Positions 1 to 10,973 of a stretch of DNA of 64,000 bases are shown here, piece after piece. The stretch spans positions 47,633 to 111,632 of the forward strand of contig BDDC01000068.1 in the NCBI GenBank assembly GCA_001662425.1. The letters run 5' to 3'. Under the pieces are notes generated by a model. That model searched no databases. It was given only the letters and a program-made list of their open reading frames with translations, and was not told the origin of the DNA. The stretch's first letter is position 1. Every line of letters starts with the position of its first letter. Origin of the DNA: Chlamydomonas sphaeroides (taxonomy: Eukaryota > Chlorophyta > Chlorophyceae > Chlamydomonadales > Chlamydomonadaceae). Position numbers and translations under genes: made by a program.

Positions 1-157
1 GATTCGGACCTGTGGGAAGCGTGCGGCTCCATGTGAGCCATGTGGCGAGATGGACTGAGCGGCTGCGGCTGCTGGCTGACCGCTGAGTACCGTGATGGGG
101 TCTTGTGGCCGTCTGCAAGCTCACGGGCGAGCATGGTGGCAGGCCGCCTGCCCTCAG

Positions 158-425
158 GCGCCCGCCGCGCCGCTCGCCCGGCGGGGGCGGCGACGGGGGT
201 GGCGATGGCGGCGGCGAAGGGCCGGGCAGCGGCCGCGGCCGCGGCCGCGGCCGCGGCCGCGGCAAGCGCGGCCGGCCGAGCTCTGACGGCGGGTCCGCCG
301 CCGACGCCGCCAACTCTGGGCCGAGGCCGAGCGGCAGCGGGGGTGGCGGTCGCGGCCCCGGCAACCGGCCATGCTCAGCCGCATCTGGCCGTGCCAAGCA
401 GAAGCGTAGCGGTATTGGGGGCTGA
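158..425 (+). CDS. Possible last exon of a gene entering from the left: Arg-Gly-rich tail
   Basis: A good acceptor (pyrimidine-rich, ending CTCAG at 157) opens a frame to a TGA at 423-425. The 89 codons encode a Gly/Asp-rich stretch, five GR pairs from the GGCCGC repeat at about 230-262, then KRGRP, which looks like an AT-hook or RGG-type nucleic-acid-binding tail, and a basic end (AKQKRSGIGG). The rest of the gene would lie left of the window, so no function can be named. The alternative is that this is just open frame in GC-rich repeat sequence. I prefer an exon because the acceptor is good and composition stays protein-like up to the stop, but this is inference. Confidence 0.35.
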
Positions 426-3010
426 GTTTGCAGGGCGGGGCGGGCCCTGCCTCCTGGCCGTGCCTGGCTGGCTGGGAGGCGGCTGTTGCGATAGCGACCG
501 TACGCTTGTGCTTGCGCCGGCATGTAGAGCGCTGGTTGAAAGGGTGGTAGGGCGCCTTAAATTGGAGTAGCCCAATTGGTGGGGCGGGCGGCAGGCCTCG
601 ATGAAGAATGTTAGGGGGGGATGTTACTCCCTATTCCCCATTCAGGATGGGGCCACCTTGTCCTCACCCAATTCCGGCAAGCACGCAGCCGTTCCGCCCC
701 TTCCTGCTCGACTGCATCACCGTGCTCGACTGCACCACCAGCTGCCAGAGAAACGAATGCGCGAAGGCACGGCTGCGGCTCCGCAAGGCTCCCCAAGGTG
801 GCTGCCATCCTCCGGCGCAGCCAATCTTGCCCAACAGCACGGTTACAGATGTTGTGTATTGCTAGGGCAACCTGCCCTAGGAATACAATTGGGTTTCGCC
901 TGGGAGCCCCGCCCGGTTGGAAGGCTGCCGTTATGTGTGAAACACTGACCACACATGCCGCCAATCGCCCCGACCCACGACCATGAAGCGGCCAACCGAC
1001 ATCTTATTGGAGCGGCCCATGTGACCATGCACAGCGTCTACCGGTATCTGTCCAGAGACCATTCCACCGCAAGCGCCGTACATGACCAGGTGTGCGTAAT
1101 GGCTGCATAGCACCACGACCGCCAGGCACACAACCGAGGTCCTCAGGCAACGGCAAGTCGGTATGGGTTCCCACAAAAGAATCGTGATCGGCAATTTGAG
1201 GAAAGCTGTCGCATGTCGTACATGTCGTACTCGTCGTACACTACATACCCCAGCTTGATCGCCGCGTTCGTGTGCCCTCAGCGCTCCGCACCAGGGCCGC
1301 GCCACACCCGGAATCGCAGCCCCCGCTGGGCAAACAGCGCAATGCCTGCCGAGCTTCACGGCAGCCAACCGGCCAATCAAAGCGGCCAACCGTCGACGAA
1401 CAGAGCCACTTTGGAGGCGCTGCCTGCGCCTGGAACCTAACGCCAAACAAACCAAGGCGCTCTCGGAGCACAGCCGCGCGACGCAGCATGGGTGCGAAAA
1501 GTGCACGCCTCGCATACCGCCAGCGCCCACCGCACGACAGCAGCGTGCGCGTGGCGCATGGCTTCCTGCACACCCGCACCCGACCCGAACACCCAATCTC
1601 AACACACCCACTCACATCACGATGAATACTGCTGCGCTACTACCACTCGAAAGCGGCAAAGAAGCCGCATCTCCGCCACAGGACCCCAAGACCGAAACAG
1701 GCAAAACCCTCGGGGCGACGTGCACTCCTTGGCTGGAACGCATGCATGCAACATTATCGCTTTGCACATCAACCTTAGCTGCGGCCGGCCCGGGGAGCGG
1801 CGGGGCGGCAAAGCGCCGCCGCGCGCCGCCCACCGACAAAAGCAGAGCGCTTGACGCTCGATCAGGGATCCCCCAAGGGTCCCCTTGAAGTTGTCACGCG
1901 CACGTCCTCCCAGCAGAAATCAGGCAGGCAGGCAGACAGGCAGACAGACAGGCAGAGCGGCCGAAGCCGGCGCCAACGCTGCCTAGCGCCCCTCCGCGAG
2001 GGTCACCCAGCCAACCAACTGCGGCTGCCTAGGCGGCGCCTGGGCGCTGGTGACCGGCCGCCCGACACCGCTGCTGTGCCCGACCGCGCATCGGTCCTCC
2101 AAACGGTATGCCACACCACAACCCCCGGCCCTTGCCACCCACCCCGCAGCCCAGTCCTCCAAGTGCCGTAGCTCGCGAATCTCCCCACAGCCCACCCCAA
2201 GCATGCCCAGGGCGGCGCATCGTCGGTATCGGGCGGCCGCATCGGCGTCACGCCCTTGCCTACCAACGCGGCCCATGCCATGCGCCCAAGCGCTCTATGC
2301 TTTATGTAACCGGTACAAAAACCTGCAGCGCAGTGGAGAGTCAAGCCCCAAGCCGGCCCGCCACCAGCGTCCGCGCCGAGACGCCCGCTCCGCGGCGGCC
2401 GTCCGACACCCTCCGCGCGCCGCCGCTCGCACACACCGCTCGCGCAAGTACGCCGAGCAAAGAAAGGAAAGCTCCCAGGCCCCGCCAATGCCAGCCACGC
2501 GGCAAGCAGCGTCCCCACCTCTCCACACACGACACCTGCCGGTGACCGCTTGCGGCCAAGCAACCACGGGCGCGTTGCTCCCGGCACCCAAACCAGCACC
2601 CCAGCAGGCCCCTGGATGAGGCATGGCCCAAGGCGGCCGCCTGCTGCCGTCATGGCCAGCAGCAGCTCGCGCCGGCCCGTCCGGCCACACGGGCCAGCAA
2701 CAACCGCCCAGCGCCCAGTAACCAGACCGTGCAGCAGCAGCTTAACGGAGCTGGCGCCCTTCCTGCGCCGTCGCTGCGGCCTCGCACGCGGGCCTGGTAG
2801 CCAGCACTGGGGCCTCGCGCGCTCCGCCGCACCTTGCAGCCCCGCAACCGGTCCGCCAAGCCGGCCAGGGAGGCCCCGGCAGCAGCGCTGCCAGCGTGAC
2901 TCGCGCCCAGCCGGCGCGCGCTGCTCCCACCACAGCCCGCCTTGCCCCGAGCGCGGCGGAAGTACCCCGCCCCGGCGCCGGCGCCGGCCGGCGCACATGC
3001 CGCGTGCTGC
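426..3010. other. Gene-free stretch, 3' side of the kinase gene
   Basis: I see no coherent exon chain here on either strand. Long open frames, for example 2998-2003 on the minus strand, are of the kind GC-rich DNA gives by chance and lack domain-like sequence. The part next to 3011 should hold the 3' UTR of the kinase gene. A short CAGG/CAGA repeat lies at about 1921-1955. Confidence 0.5.
1921..1955. repeat. Short CAGG/CAGA tandem repeat
   Basis: Four-base units of the form CAGG and CAGA follow each other for about 35 bases in the gene-free stretch. This is a simple microsatellite. Confidence 0.8.
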
Positions 3011-6000
3011 TCACGGCAGCGCGCCCTGGCCCGGGCGGCGGCAGTAGCGCAGGATGCGCTGCAGCTCTGCGATGATGTGCTCCAGGCTGGGCCGCTCGCT
3101 GGGGCGGTCCTCGGTGCAGGCGCTGAGCAGGCAGCGCAGCGCGTAGGGGCACACGCCGTCGTCGGTGGGCACCGCCAGCCGGGCGCCCGTGGCCACCACC
3201 TGCGCCGGGGCGGGCGGGCGGGAAGGGAGGAGGCGGGGTGAGGGCTGCGGGGGAGGGAGGGAAGGAAGGAAGAAGGTGGGGTGAGGGCTGGAGGGGAGGG
3301 GAGGGAAGGAAGGAGGCGGGGTAAGGGTGGGGCCCGAGCTGCGCGGCGGCAAGGGACAAGGGACAAGGGGGCGAGGGGACGAGGGGGGAAGGGGGCGAGG
3401 GGGCGAGGGGGCGGGGGGCGAGGGGGCCAGGGGGGGAGGGCGCTGGCGGCGTGATGGGCTGCGGCGTGCACGCGGGGGTCGCTGGCTTGCCTTTTGCACG
3501 AAGTTGTTGATGGTGTACGTGGCCCAGGGGCGCTCGCCTGCGGGTTGCACGGGCACACGGGGTTGGGGGCGGGCACAAGCAGCGGCAGCGGGGCGGCTTG
3601 GTTGCGCCGGGGCCCACGGAGCCGGGGAAAGCAGGGGGGAGGTTCACGGAGCGGGATTCAAGAGGCGACAAGGACGCCGCCAGCTGGACAACGGTCGCAG
3701 CGGGGTTGCGGCCGGTGGGCGGAGCAGGCACGTACCCGTGACGAGCTCCCACAGCACGACGCCGTAGCTGCGCCGGGGCAGAGGGGCAGAGCGCAGAGGG
3801 TCCCAGGAGAGGGTGGGGGCGAGATGCGGCCAGTGGCGTGCTGCGGCAGATGCGCAGCAGAGTGCGCGCACAGCAGACGTACACCGCTCCGGCTGCCGTG
3901 CAGTTCTGTCGTACAGTTGTACAGCATGTCGTACCTGAAGATGTCCATCCGGTCATTCAGACCGCCCTCGCGGAAGGGCTCCCTGCGGACCCCCGGGGTC
4001 AGCAGGCAGCGCAGGCGCAGTCAGCGCACGCGGGCCTGGGCGGCGGCCGAGAGCCCCGGCCCCCCTCCTGGCGCTCCTCCCTTTTACCCACGCATCCACG
4101 CCGCTTCTAAACGACCCCAGGCAGCGACACGGCAAGACGTCGCCCGCGTGCCCCTGGCCCCGCCCACGCCACGCCAGCGCCCGCCTGCCGCCTCGCCAGG
4201 CCGCCGCACCAGCACTCGGGCGCCATGTAGGCCATGCTGCCGGTCTCGGGCCTGTTGGTGTCCAGGTAAGCCGAGTACTTGCAGCTGCGGAGGGATGCGA
4301 TGGGGTGCGAGGCAGCGGGCGGTTGGCAGCGTGGAGTGCGTCCGTCGGGGGCATGGGGCTGTCTGGACACACGGGCACGTTGCGCAGCGCGAAGAGGCGT
4401 CCCCGTGCAGCACATTGGTCATGCAGGAGTTGCCGCTTGCACGGACCGTGCTCCGCACGGCCCGTCCTCACCGCGCCAGTCCGAAGTCCGAGATGCGCGC
4501 GCGGCCTTGCGCGTCCAGCAGGATGTTGGAGGGCTTGAGGTCGCGGTGCACCACGGCGGGCGTGCGGCTGTGCAGGTATAACAGACCCTGCGCGCACGGA
4601 CACGCGGGCAGCCCGTGGGTCGGTCGGTGGGAGGCGGACGGAGGGCGGGCGGGCAGGCAGGCGGGCAGACCAGGGCGCGACGCGTGCTGCCGGCTTTGCA
4701 GGCGGGCGGCAAGCTGGCAGGGCCGGCTTTGCAGGCTGGGTCGAGCGGCTGCCACCATGAGGCCGTGATGGCGCTAGAGCAGGCAGGCAACACGGCCGTT
4801 CCGTTCGATGCGGATCACACGGAGCATGGTGCCGCGCAGCGGCGCTGTGTCGGCGGCCAGCCGGGCGACATGACTTGCCTGCGCGACGTCCAGCGCGATC
4901 TCCAGGATGCGGTACATGGGCAGGGGCGACACGCCGGCGGGCCGGCCCGGCGGCGGCGCCGCGCCGCCGGGCGCGGCAAAGGGGCCGGCGCTGGCGCGGC
5001 GCGCCGCGGGCGGCGAGGTCGGCGGCGGCAGGGTGAGCAGCGAGGCCAGGTCGGCGGCGGCGGGCTGCGGCGGCCCGGCGGCGGGGTCTGGCGCGGTGCC
5101 GTGCAGCACTGCGTCCAGCGACGTGACGCAGAGCTCCTCCACCAGGCAGATGTCGGGGGGCTGCGGGGGGCGATGGGGCCATGGGCATGGAAGTGTTTGC
5201 TCGGGTGTGCTTTGGGTGTTCATGGCGGTGGTGACGGTGTTACGGTGGGCCAAGCGTGCTGAGACAGCTGGGGATAACGCGTAGCTTCACCAGGCACATG
5301 CCGGGGGCTGCGGGGCGGGGGGCCGTGCGGCTGTGCGCGGGTATCAAGCAATGTGGTATGTGGCGCTGCGGGGCCACCTGGGTCGTGGGGGCCAAGTGGC
5401 GGCGCAGGCAGCGGCAGGCAGCGGCGGGCCGCAGCAATGCGTGTGGGTGTGGGTGTCCGCTACTGGGCCACCGGCCTGGCCTGCGAGGCCCTGGTAGGCG
5501 AGCACCGGCGTGGGGCGCCGGGCCAGACGTGGATTACGTGGCAATAGCTGCCTCAGGTGTGCGTCGCCTCGCCGGCGGCGGCGGTCGTGAGCTGCCTTCG
5601 GCCATGGCAGGCCCCAGCCGGCCGGGGCTGCGGCCCTGCCCGCGTGCTCCGCTCTCAGGGCCTCCAGGGTTCCCCCCCCCCCCACTAGGCTCCCTCACGG
5701 GGTCCCCTCTTGCGCATGCGCCGCACGCCCGCCGCACCTGCAGGCAGCTGCCCAGCAGCCGCACCACGTTGTCGTGGCGCAGCGCGCTCAGCACCGTCAC
5801 CTCCTGCGGGACGGCGCAGCGCAGCGCGGCGGCAGGCCATCAGCCGTCTGGGGGCTCCGCTAGGAGGGAGCCCTCCTCTCCTACCCGCATGCCCTGCGCC
5901 CAGCTGCACCTCGCCCCACTCCACATCAGCGCCCCTCCCGCCCTCTCCCCCACCTCATCGCGCCGCACCTGCACAAGCACCCCGACGTCGTCCAGAGTGC

Positions 6001-8509
6001 ACCCCGGCCCCTGTCACGTTGAGCACGAAACCCTGGAGCCCCTTCCGGCCCCTCCCACCCTCCCCTCCACCTGGCCGCGCCGCACCTGCACGAACACCTC
6101 GATGTCGTCCAGCGTGCAGCTCTGCAGCAGCGGCCGCAGGCTCTTGACCGCCACCGGCTGCCCGCGGTAGGTGCCCCGGTACACGCTCCCGAATTGCCCC
6201 GCGCCCAGCGGCCGGCTGTAGTCAATCTCCAGGTCGCGCTGCGAGAGGACGGGCGGGGCGGACGGGCGAGAGGAAGGGCGGCCCGGGCAGCGCGTTCGTT
6301 GGCAGGCCGGCGGGGCGATGGCGGCAGGGCGCAGGGCACGTGGGCGAGGCAGGCGCGGCCGTTGGGCAAGGCCCGGCTGTCGGGCCTCGTCTCTGTGGCC
6401 GACTCGCCTCGCCGAGCTCTTCATACGACCAGAAACACACGACGCGGCGCCCGCCGCTCCGTGCACGACACGGCGCCCGCCGCCCCGTGCCCCGCCGTAC
6501 CTGCAGGTCAATCTCCAGGTCCGCCCCGTGCTGCGCGGCGGCGCTGACCAGCGCCTGCGTGCGGCGGGGCCCCCGGGCGGGCAGGCGACGTGGCGACCGA
6601 AACAACGGCTCTTGCACAACACAGGGCCGGCCAAACGAAGGGCTTATGGCCTGGCGCTCCATGCGGACAGGGCTCTCCAGCAAGGCACAAGCGCTGCAGG
6701 CAGCACCTGCGGCGGCAGCAGCGCTCGGGCCGCACCTCCGGCAGCACGACCTGGCCAAACTGCCCCCGCACGTCGGGCTGCGACGACATGCGGACCGTCA
6801 GCGGCGGCAGCATGGACAGCATAGAGTCCGAGGCGGGGGCGGTCGTGCCCCAGCTGAAGAACGCCTGCGTGGAGGAGCTCTGCGCCGTCGGCGGAGAGCG
6901 GCCGGGGCCGGGGCCGCGGCGGGGCGGCGTGCCGCCGGCCATTGGCAGCGGGTCGCCTGTGGGGTCGGCGGCAGGGAGGGCGGCGGCGTCGGCGCTGCGG
7001 CAGCTGCGGTTGGCGCGGGCGCCGGCGCAGACGGGGCGCGCGCGGCGGCATCGCAGGTGAGGTGAGCAAGGTGGCCTTGTTGCGCTGTGTCTTGGCGGCT
7101 GCGGGCTGCGTGCAGGTGAGGTGAGCAACTGCGCGCGTGCCGGGTGCGCCCAGGCCCCGGCAGCGGCCTGCCACACGGCGTCCGCGCAACCGGCAGGCCC
7201 CCGGGGCTCTGTGCGCAGCGGGGGCACCAGCCGCGGCCTACGAGCCGCAGGCACGTGCGTACAGCGGGCCACCGCACGAACGTGACGCAGCGCACGGGCC
7301 AGACCCGTCAGGCCTCCGGGGCCCGCGCGCATGTGCACAGGTACGCACCTGCTTCATGGAGCGGCGCCAGCGGCTGCCCGGAAGCGCCGACCGCCGCGGG
7401 CGTCGATATGGCGAAGGCAAAGGTCGAGCTGGGAGGGGACGGCGACGGCCCCGCCGCCGGCAGCAGCGCAGCCTGCAGCGGCGCCGCCAAGGCCGCGTCA
7501 AAGTCCTGCACGCGGACGTCATGTGGGTCATGTGGGTCAGCCGCCCAGGGGCAAGGCGCGACGGCGGTCAAAGTCCAGCGCAGCAGGCAGCCGGTGCACG
7601 GCCGTTGCTCGTCGGTGCGAAGGGCAGGAGCCCGACGTCTCGAAGACTCTGGGCCAATAAGCCACGTGCCTCAAAGCGTCTTACCTGAGGTCTGGGCATG
7701 GTGCTGCTGTGGGGCAGCAGCGGGGCGGCTCCTTGCCGCGCGAGCGCCTCCATGACGACAGAGCCGTCCGAGGCGCGTCGGGCCATGGTCGACGCCACGA
7801 CGCCGGTGCAGGCCGCGATCTGCGCCGTCAGGGCGCGCTCCCAGCCGGGCACACCGACGCGTATAGCCGTGCTGGAGCTGGGATTGGTCAATGGTTCCGT
7901 GGTGGAGGTGGAGGTCAGGGGGTTGTCTTCGTTATTCAGGGAGGTCGAGATGTGGTTGAAGCCGCGCGCCGAGCTGACAGAGCCGCGACGCATGCCCGGG
8001 CACGCAAAGGGCGCGGAGCAGGTCCGGTGGGGTGGCCCAATGCCAGCTGCTGGCGGTGAGAGGATCTCTGGCGTGGTGGCCTGGGCGATGGCCGCATCCG
8101 GCTGCCCCGCCTGCGCTAGGAGGTGGCGCTGCAGCCCCTTGCCCCTCGTCGGTGCGCTGTGGCGCTCCGAGATTTGCAGCTCACAGCCCGTCATAGGCGT
8201 GGTCAGCTGTTGACCAAAGCTGAGCTCACAGGAGCGGCGCTGAGCCTGGCCCTGGGGGGCCGCAGACTGCGTGTCAGTGCCGATGTCCGTAGGCGCGCTT
8301 CCGCCGCCATCAAACATCACAGGTCCTTGCAGCCCGGGATCGGGGCTGAAAGCTGGCCTTATCGCGCTCTCGGTCGCCGCGTGGGCATGTGTCGCCATAG
8401 TTGCCTTGCGTTCATGACGCGGCTCGAGCCCCTCAGCAGCTGACACATCGGAGGAACGCGAAGCAAGCCAGGCTTTCAGCCTCGAGCACCAGTTTGGCCG
8501 CTGGGGCAT
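3011..8509 (-). CDS. Ser/Thr(-Tyr) protein kinase, TKL/Raf-like
   Basis: Thirteen exons: 8509-7685, 7505-7349, 6956-6736, 6554-6501, 6238-6086, 5803-5738, 5160-4879, 4587-4472, 4284-4210, 3982-3935, 3767-3736, 3537-3491, 3199-3011; 754 residues. The first 400 residues are Ser/Ala/Pro-rich and unrecognised. The kinase domain starts near 420: Gly-rich loop LGAGQFG 430-436, ATP lysine in AVKSL (K451), catalytic HRDLKPSN 600-607 (D602), metal-binding DFG 620-622, activation segment GSMAYMAPE 640-648, then YGVVLWELVTG and ERPS near the end. About 45 Ala/Pro-rich residues are inserted between the hinge and the catalytic loop. HRDLKPSN and the GSMAYMAPE activation segment fit plant/algal MAP3K-Raf kinases. 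Two introns are GC-AG. ATG 8509 is the first Met in frame, but an acceptor-like CAG just upstream leaves room for a further 5' exon. Substrate unknown. Confidence 0.9.
3200..3490 (-). other. GC-AG intron 12 of the kinase gene
   Basis: The donor reads AAAAG|GCAAGC and the acceptor GGCGCAG|GTGG. Splicing here is phase 0 and joins the exon ending NNFVQK to VVATGARL. I see no GT donor that keeps the frame nearby. The intron is a run of G-rich purine repeats on the plus strand (about 3220-3435). Confidence 0.75.
4588..4878 (-). other. GC-AG intron 7 of the kinase gene
   Basis: The donor is GCGCAG|GCAAGT, a perfect GC-type donor. Phase-0 splicing joins IALDVAQ to GLLYLHS, giving the usual kinase sequence before the catalytic loop. 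Confidence 0.8.
5947..6003. repeat. Intronic copy of the end of kinase exon 5
   Basis: This 57-base segment closely resembles 6063-6120, which holds the 3' end and donor of kinase exon 5. Read on the minus strand it would encode LDDVGVLVQ followed by GTGCGG, against the real LDDIEVFVQ followed by GTGCGG. It lies in the intron after that exon. Confidence 0.75.
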
Positions 8510-10973
8510 CCGACTCCACCTGAGCCCTCCGCTGGCTGTCTGCAACTATTCAGCTCGAGGTTGCATGTGGCTACAGCAAACAGCAGCGAGGCCTAGACCT
8601 GCCGCAACACTGTGCAAAAGAAGGCTCTACGCTTATGCCAGTGATAATTCGAGGAGTTTGCACGGGTCTGTTTAGCGAACTGCTGCGAAAGTCTGCGGGT
8701 GTTGGACTGGAGCATAAGGTAGCTTTACAACGCAATTCCCTGCCCTGAACGGTTGGCACTCTCCACCGTCGTGCATATGGATAGCTGCGCACCCCAAGCT
8801 GTTGTATGTTAGCGTGAGACATGTGCCTCGCGCAAGACGTCATGCTGGACGAGTCGGTGCGGCGCCCGCGACGACAGAGGCACACACTGCTTTGGCGTTT
8901 CCCCGCACATGCGGACCGTTCTAACTCCATCTGCACTTTGTGGTCGCTGCCGGACATCCTTTCCGCGGTAAGCTGTGTATGCGCTGTTATGACAGCCCGA
9001 TACGTTCCCATGACTTTGCACAGCCGTGGAGACACAATTGATGGTAAATTGCTGAGGGTGATAACGGATAAGCACGTCTGCCCCATGCAGGGGGGCGAGG
9101 CAGCGAGGCGGCATACTTGGGCGCTACTGGGTGGATGGGGATGGACTGCTCGTCGATGGTTTCCGTGCGAAGAGGTGGAAGCGGGATCCACACGGGGAAC
9201 GAAGCCGCAGCTTACTTACGGGGCTCAGCATTGGGACAGGGAACACTGCCCGAGCCCGGAGGTCCTCGAGCATCAGTGACCGAGTAACGACGGGAAGTCC
9301 AGGGAGCTCCCCTACAGAACAGTGGGGAGAACACGGAGCAGGACGACTGCGAGAACACGGAGGCCCGCAAGAAGAGCGCCGTATATGCGTCCGTGTCAAC
9401 CAGGGAGGCGAAACAGGGTTTAACACACGGATCAGCGCTGAGGCCTTGGTAGGGTGTGTGGAGGCCCTTTCATTACGCTGTGGGGCTCTGCAAGCAGCAC
9501 TTCGTAGCACAGCTGTGCCCACCGGTGGGCCGCGGCGATACATCGCAATGAGCGCTTCCTAGTGCGACAGCTGGGAGGTGCGAGCAGGAGGCATGGTGCG
9601 CATCAAGACGCCTGCTTGGCGAACTGCTGCTATGCAAGCACACGGGTTGGGGTGTTGCCGAGCCACTGTCAGGGTTGCACTGATTGCAATAAAGCGAAGC
9701 CAACAGGCGGGCGGCGCGTGCAGGGGCACGCAGGCGTACCGGGCGGCCGGGTACAACCTGCACCTGACATAAGTAGCCGCGTGTGTCCTTGGACGATCAC
9801 ACGTGCGGGAAACTCAGGTTGGGCATTTGGGCTGGCCTGCTATGGGACCGCGCCACGTCAACCAACACCAGCGCTCCCCTTGTCTGGCTCCTCCTGCCCC
9901 TCCGCGTCTCACAACCGATCCGTAGACGACGCCTCCGGCTCGGGTGAAGCATCCTCCTGGCGGCCATCCTCACCGATGCCATGGGCCTGTGGCCCTGTGC
10001 GGTCGGGCGCTCGGCAGCACGCAGGCTCGCGACCGCTGCGGCACACCAGCAGCGGCAGCAGGTGCAGCAGCCAGAGCTCTCCGGGCCGCAGCAGCTTGAC
10101 CAGGCCAGCTGCTAGCCCAGTGACCGAAGGCAGCTCCGGTACCCCGGCACCAGGCTCGAACCTCTCGACTCCATTTGAAGAGCCGTGCGCCAGCCCGCCA
10201 GGGCCGGCGGCTGCGGAACGAACCACCAGATGTGCTTCCATACGCCCTTCTGCGCTGAGCGCCTGCCCGTATGGGAGGATCCCGAGTCACAACAACGAAG
10301 AGCACGATCCGCTCCGCCGCAGTCTTTTGTTTTTGTCCACCACAGCCCGACCAACGCCCAGGTGCATCGCGGGGCAGCTACTGCTGCGTATCGCAGCCAA
10401 CCCGGCTGATCTTGGCACATGCCGGCTGCGCAGTGGACAACTTGAACGGATATCCTGGCACCAGCGCGCGATCCAAGCAGCACAGCGGCAGCACATGAGA
10501 GTCACCAACCGAGCATTCTGCTCATGGACCTACCCACCGATGCCAGCATACCCTCCCAATGCCCCCAACCCATGTCCGCTCCCGTCCAATGCCCGCTTCG
10601 GCCCCCTGAATTCCCCCGAGCCCCTGCCAGCAGCGCCAAAACCTGCGACCCACGCGCAGACGCTACCGACGGCTCAATGGACAGAAACCACTCCTTTCGC
10701 CTTGCCTTGTGCACTTGTGATTTCCCCGTCTCTCTCTCTCTCTCTCTGCACCCCGCCTGCGTCCAAAGCGAGCGGGCACACAGCGCAACCCATGCAACAA
10801 ACTAGTCGTGTTGAACACCTTTCGCCCCAACGCCACCCCCCCCGGATCGTGCCAGGTGCACCGCGCCTCCTCCCTCCACCCTCCTCCCTCCTCCACACCC
10901 CTACAAGCCACCCCCAACCACACCCCTCATCTCCACTCCCCTCACCACGCACGCTGGCCTTTAACCCTCACCC
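8510..10973. other. Gene-free or unresolved stretch between kinase and TMEM45-like genes
   Basis: No gene could be supported. A minus-strand frame at about 10241-9909 reads somewhat like protein (a Leu-rich stretch LLHLLPLLVC, then an acidic tail), and an alternative frame beside it has a good acceptor at about 10255. I could not chain either to other exons. A long plus-strand frame (9562-11043) runs into simple repeats and the antisense of TMEM45 exons and is not convincing. A (CT)n run lies at about 10725-10750. Confidence 0.4.

Noticed and set aside
2003..2998. Minus-strand open frame of about 330 codons
   Set aside because: The composition is only Arg/Gly/Ala noise and overlapping frames are equally open. 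It lies beyond the kinase stop codon.
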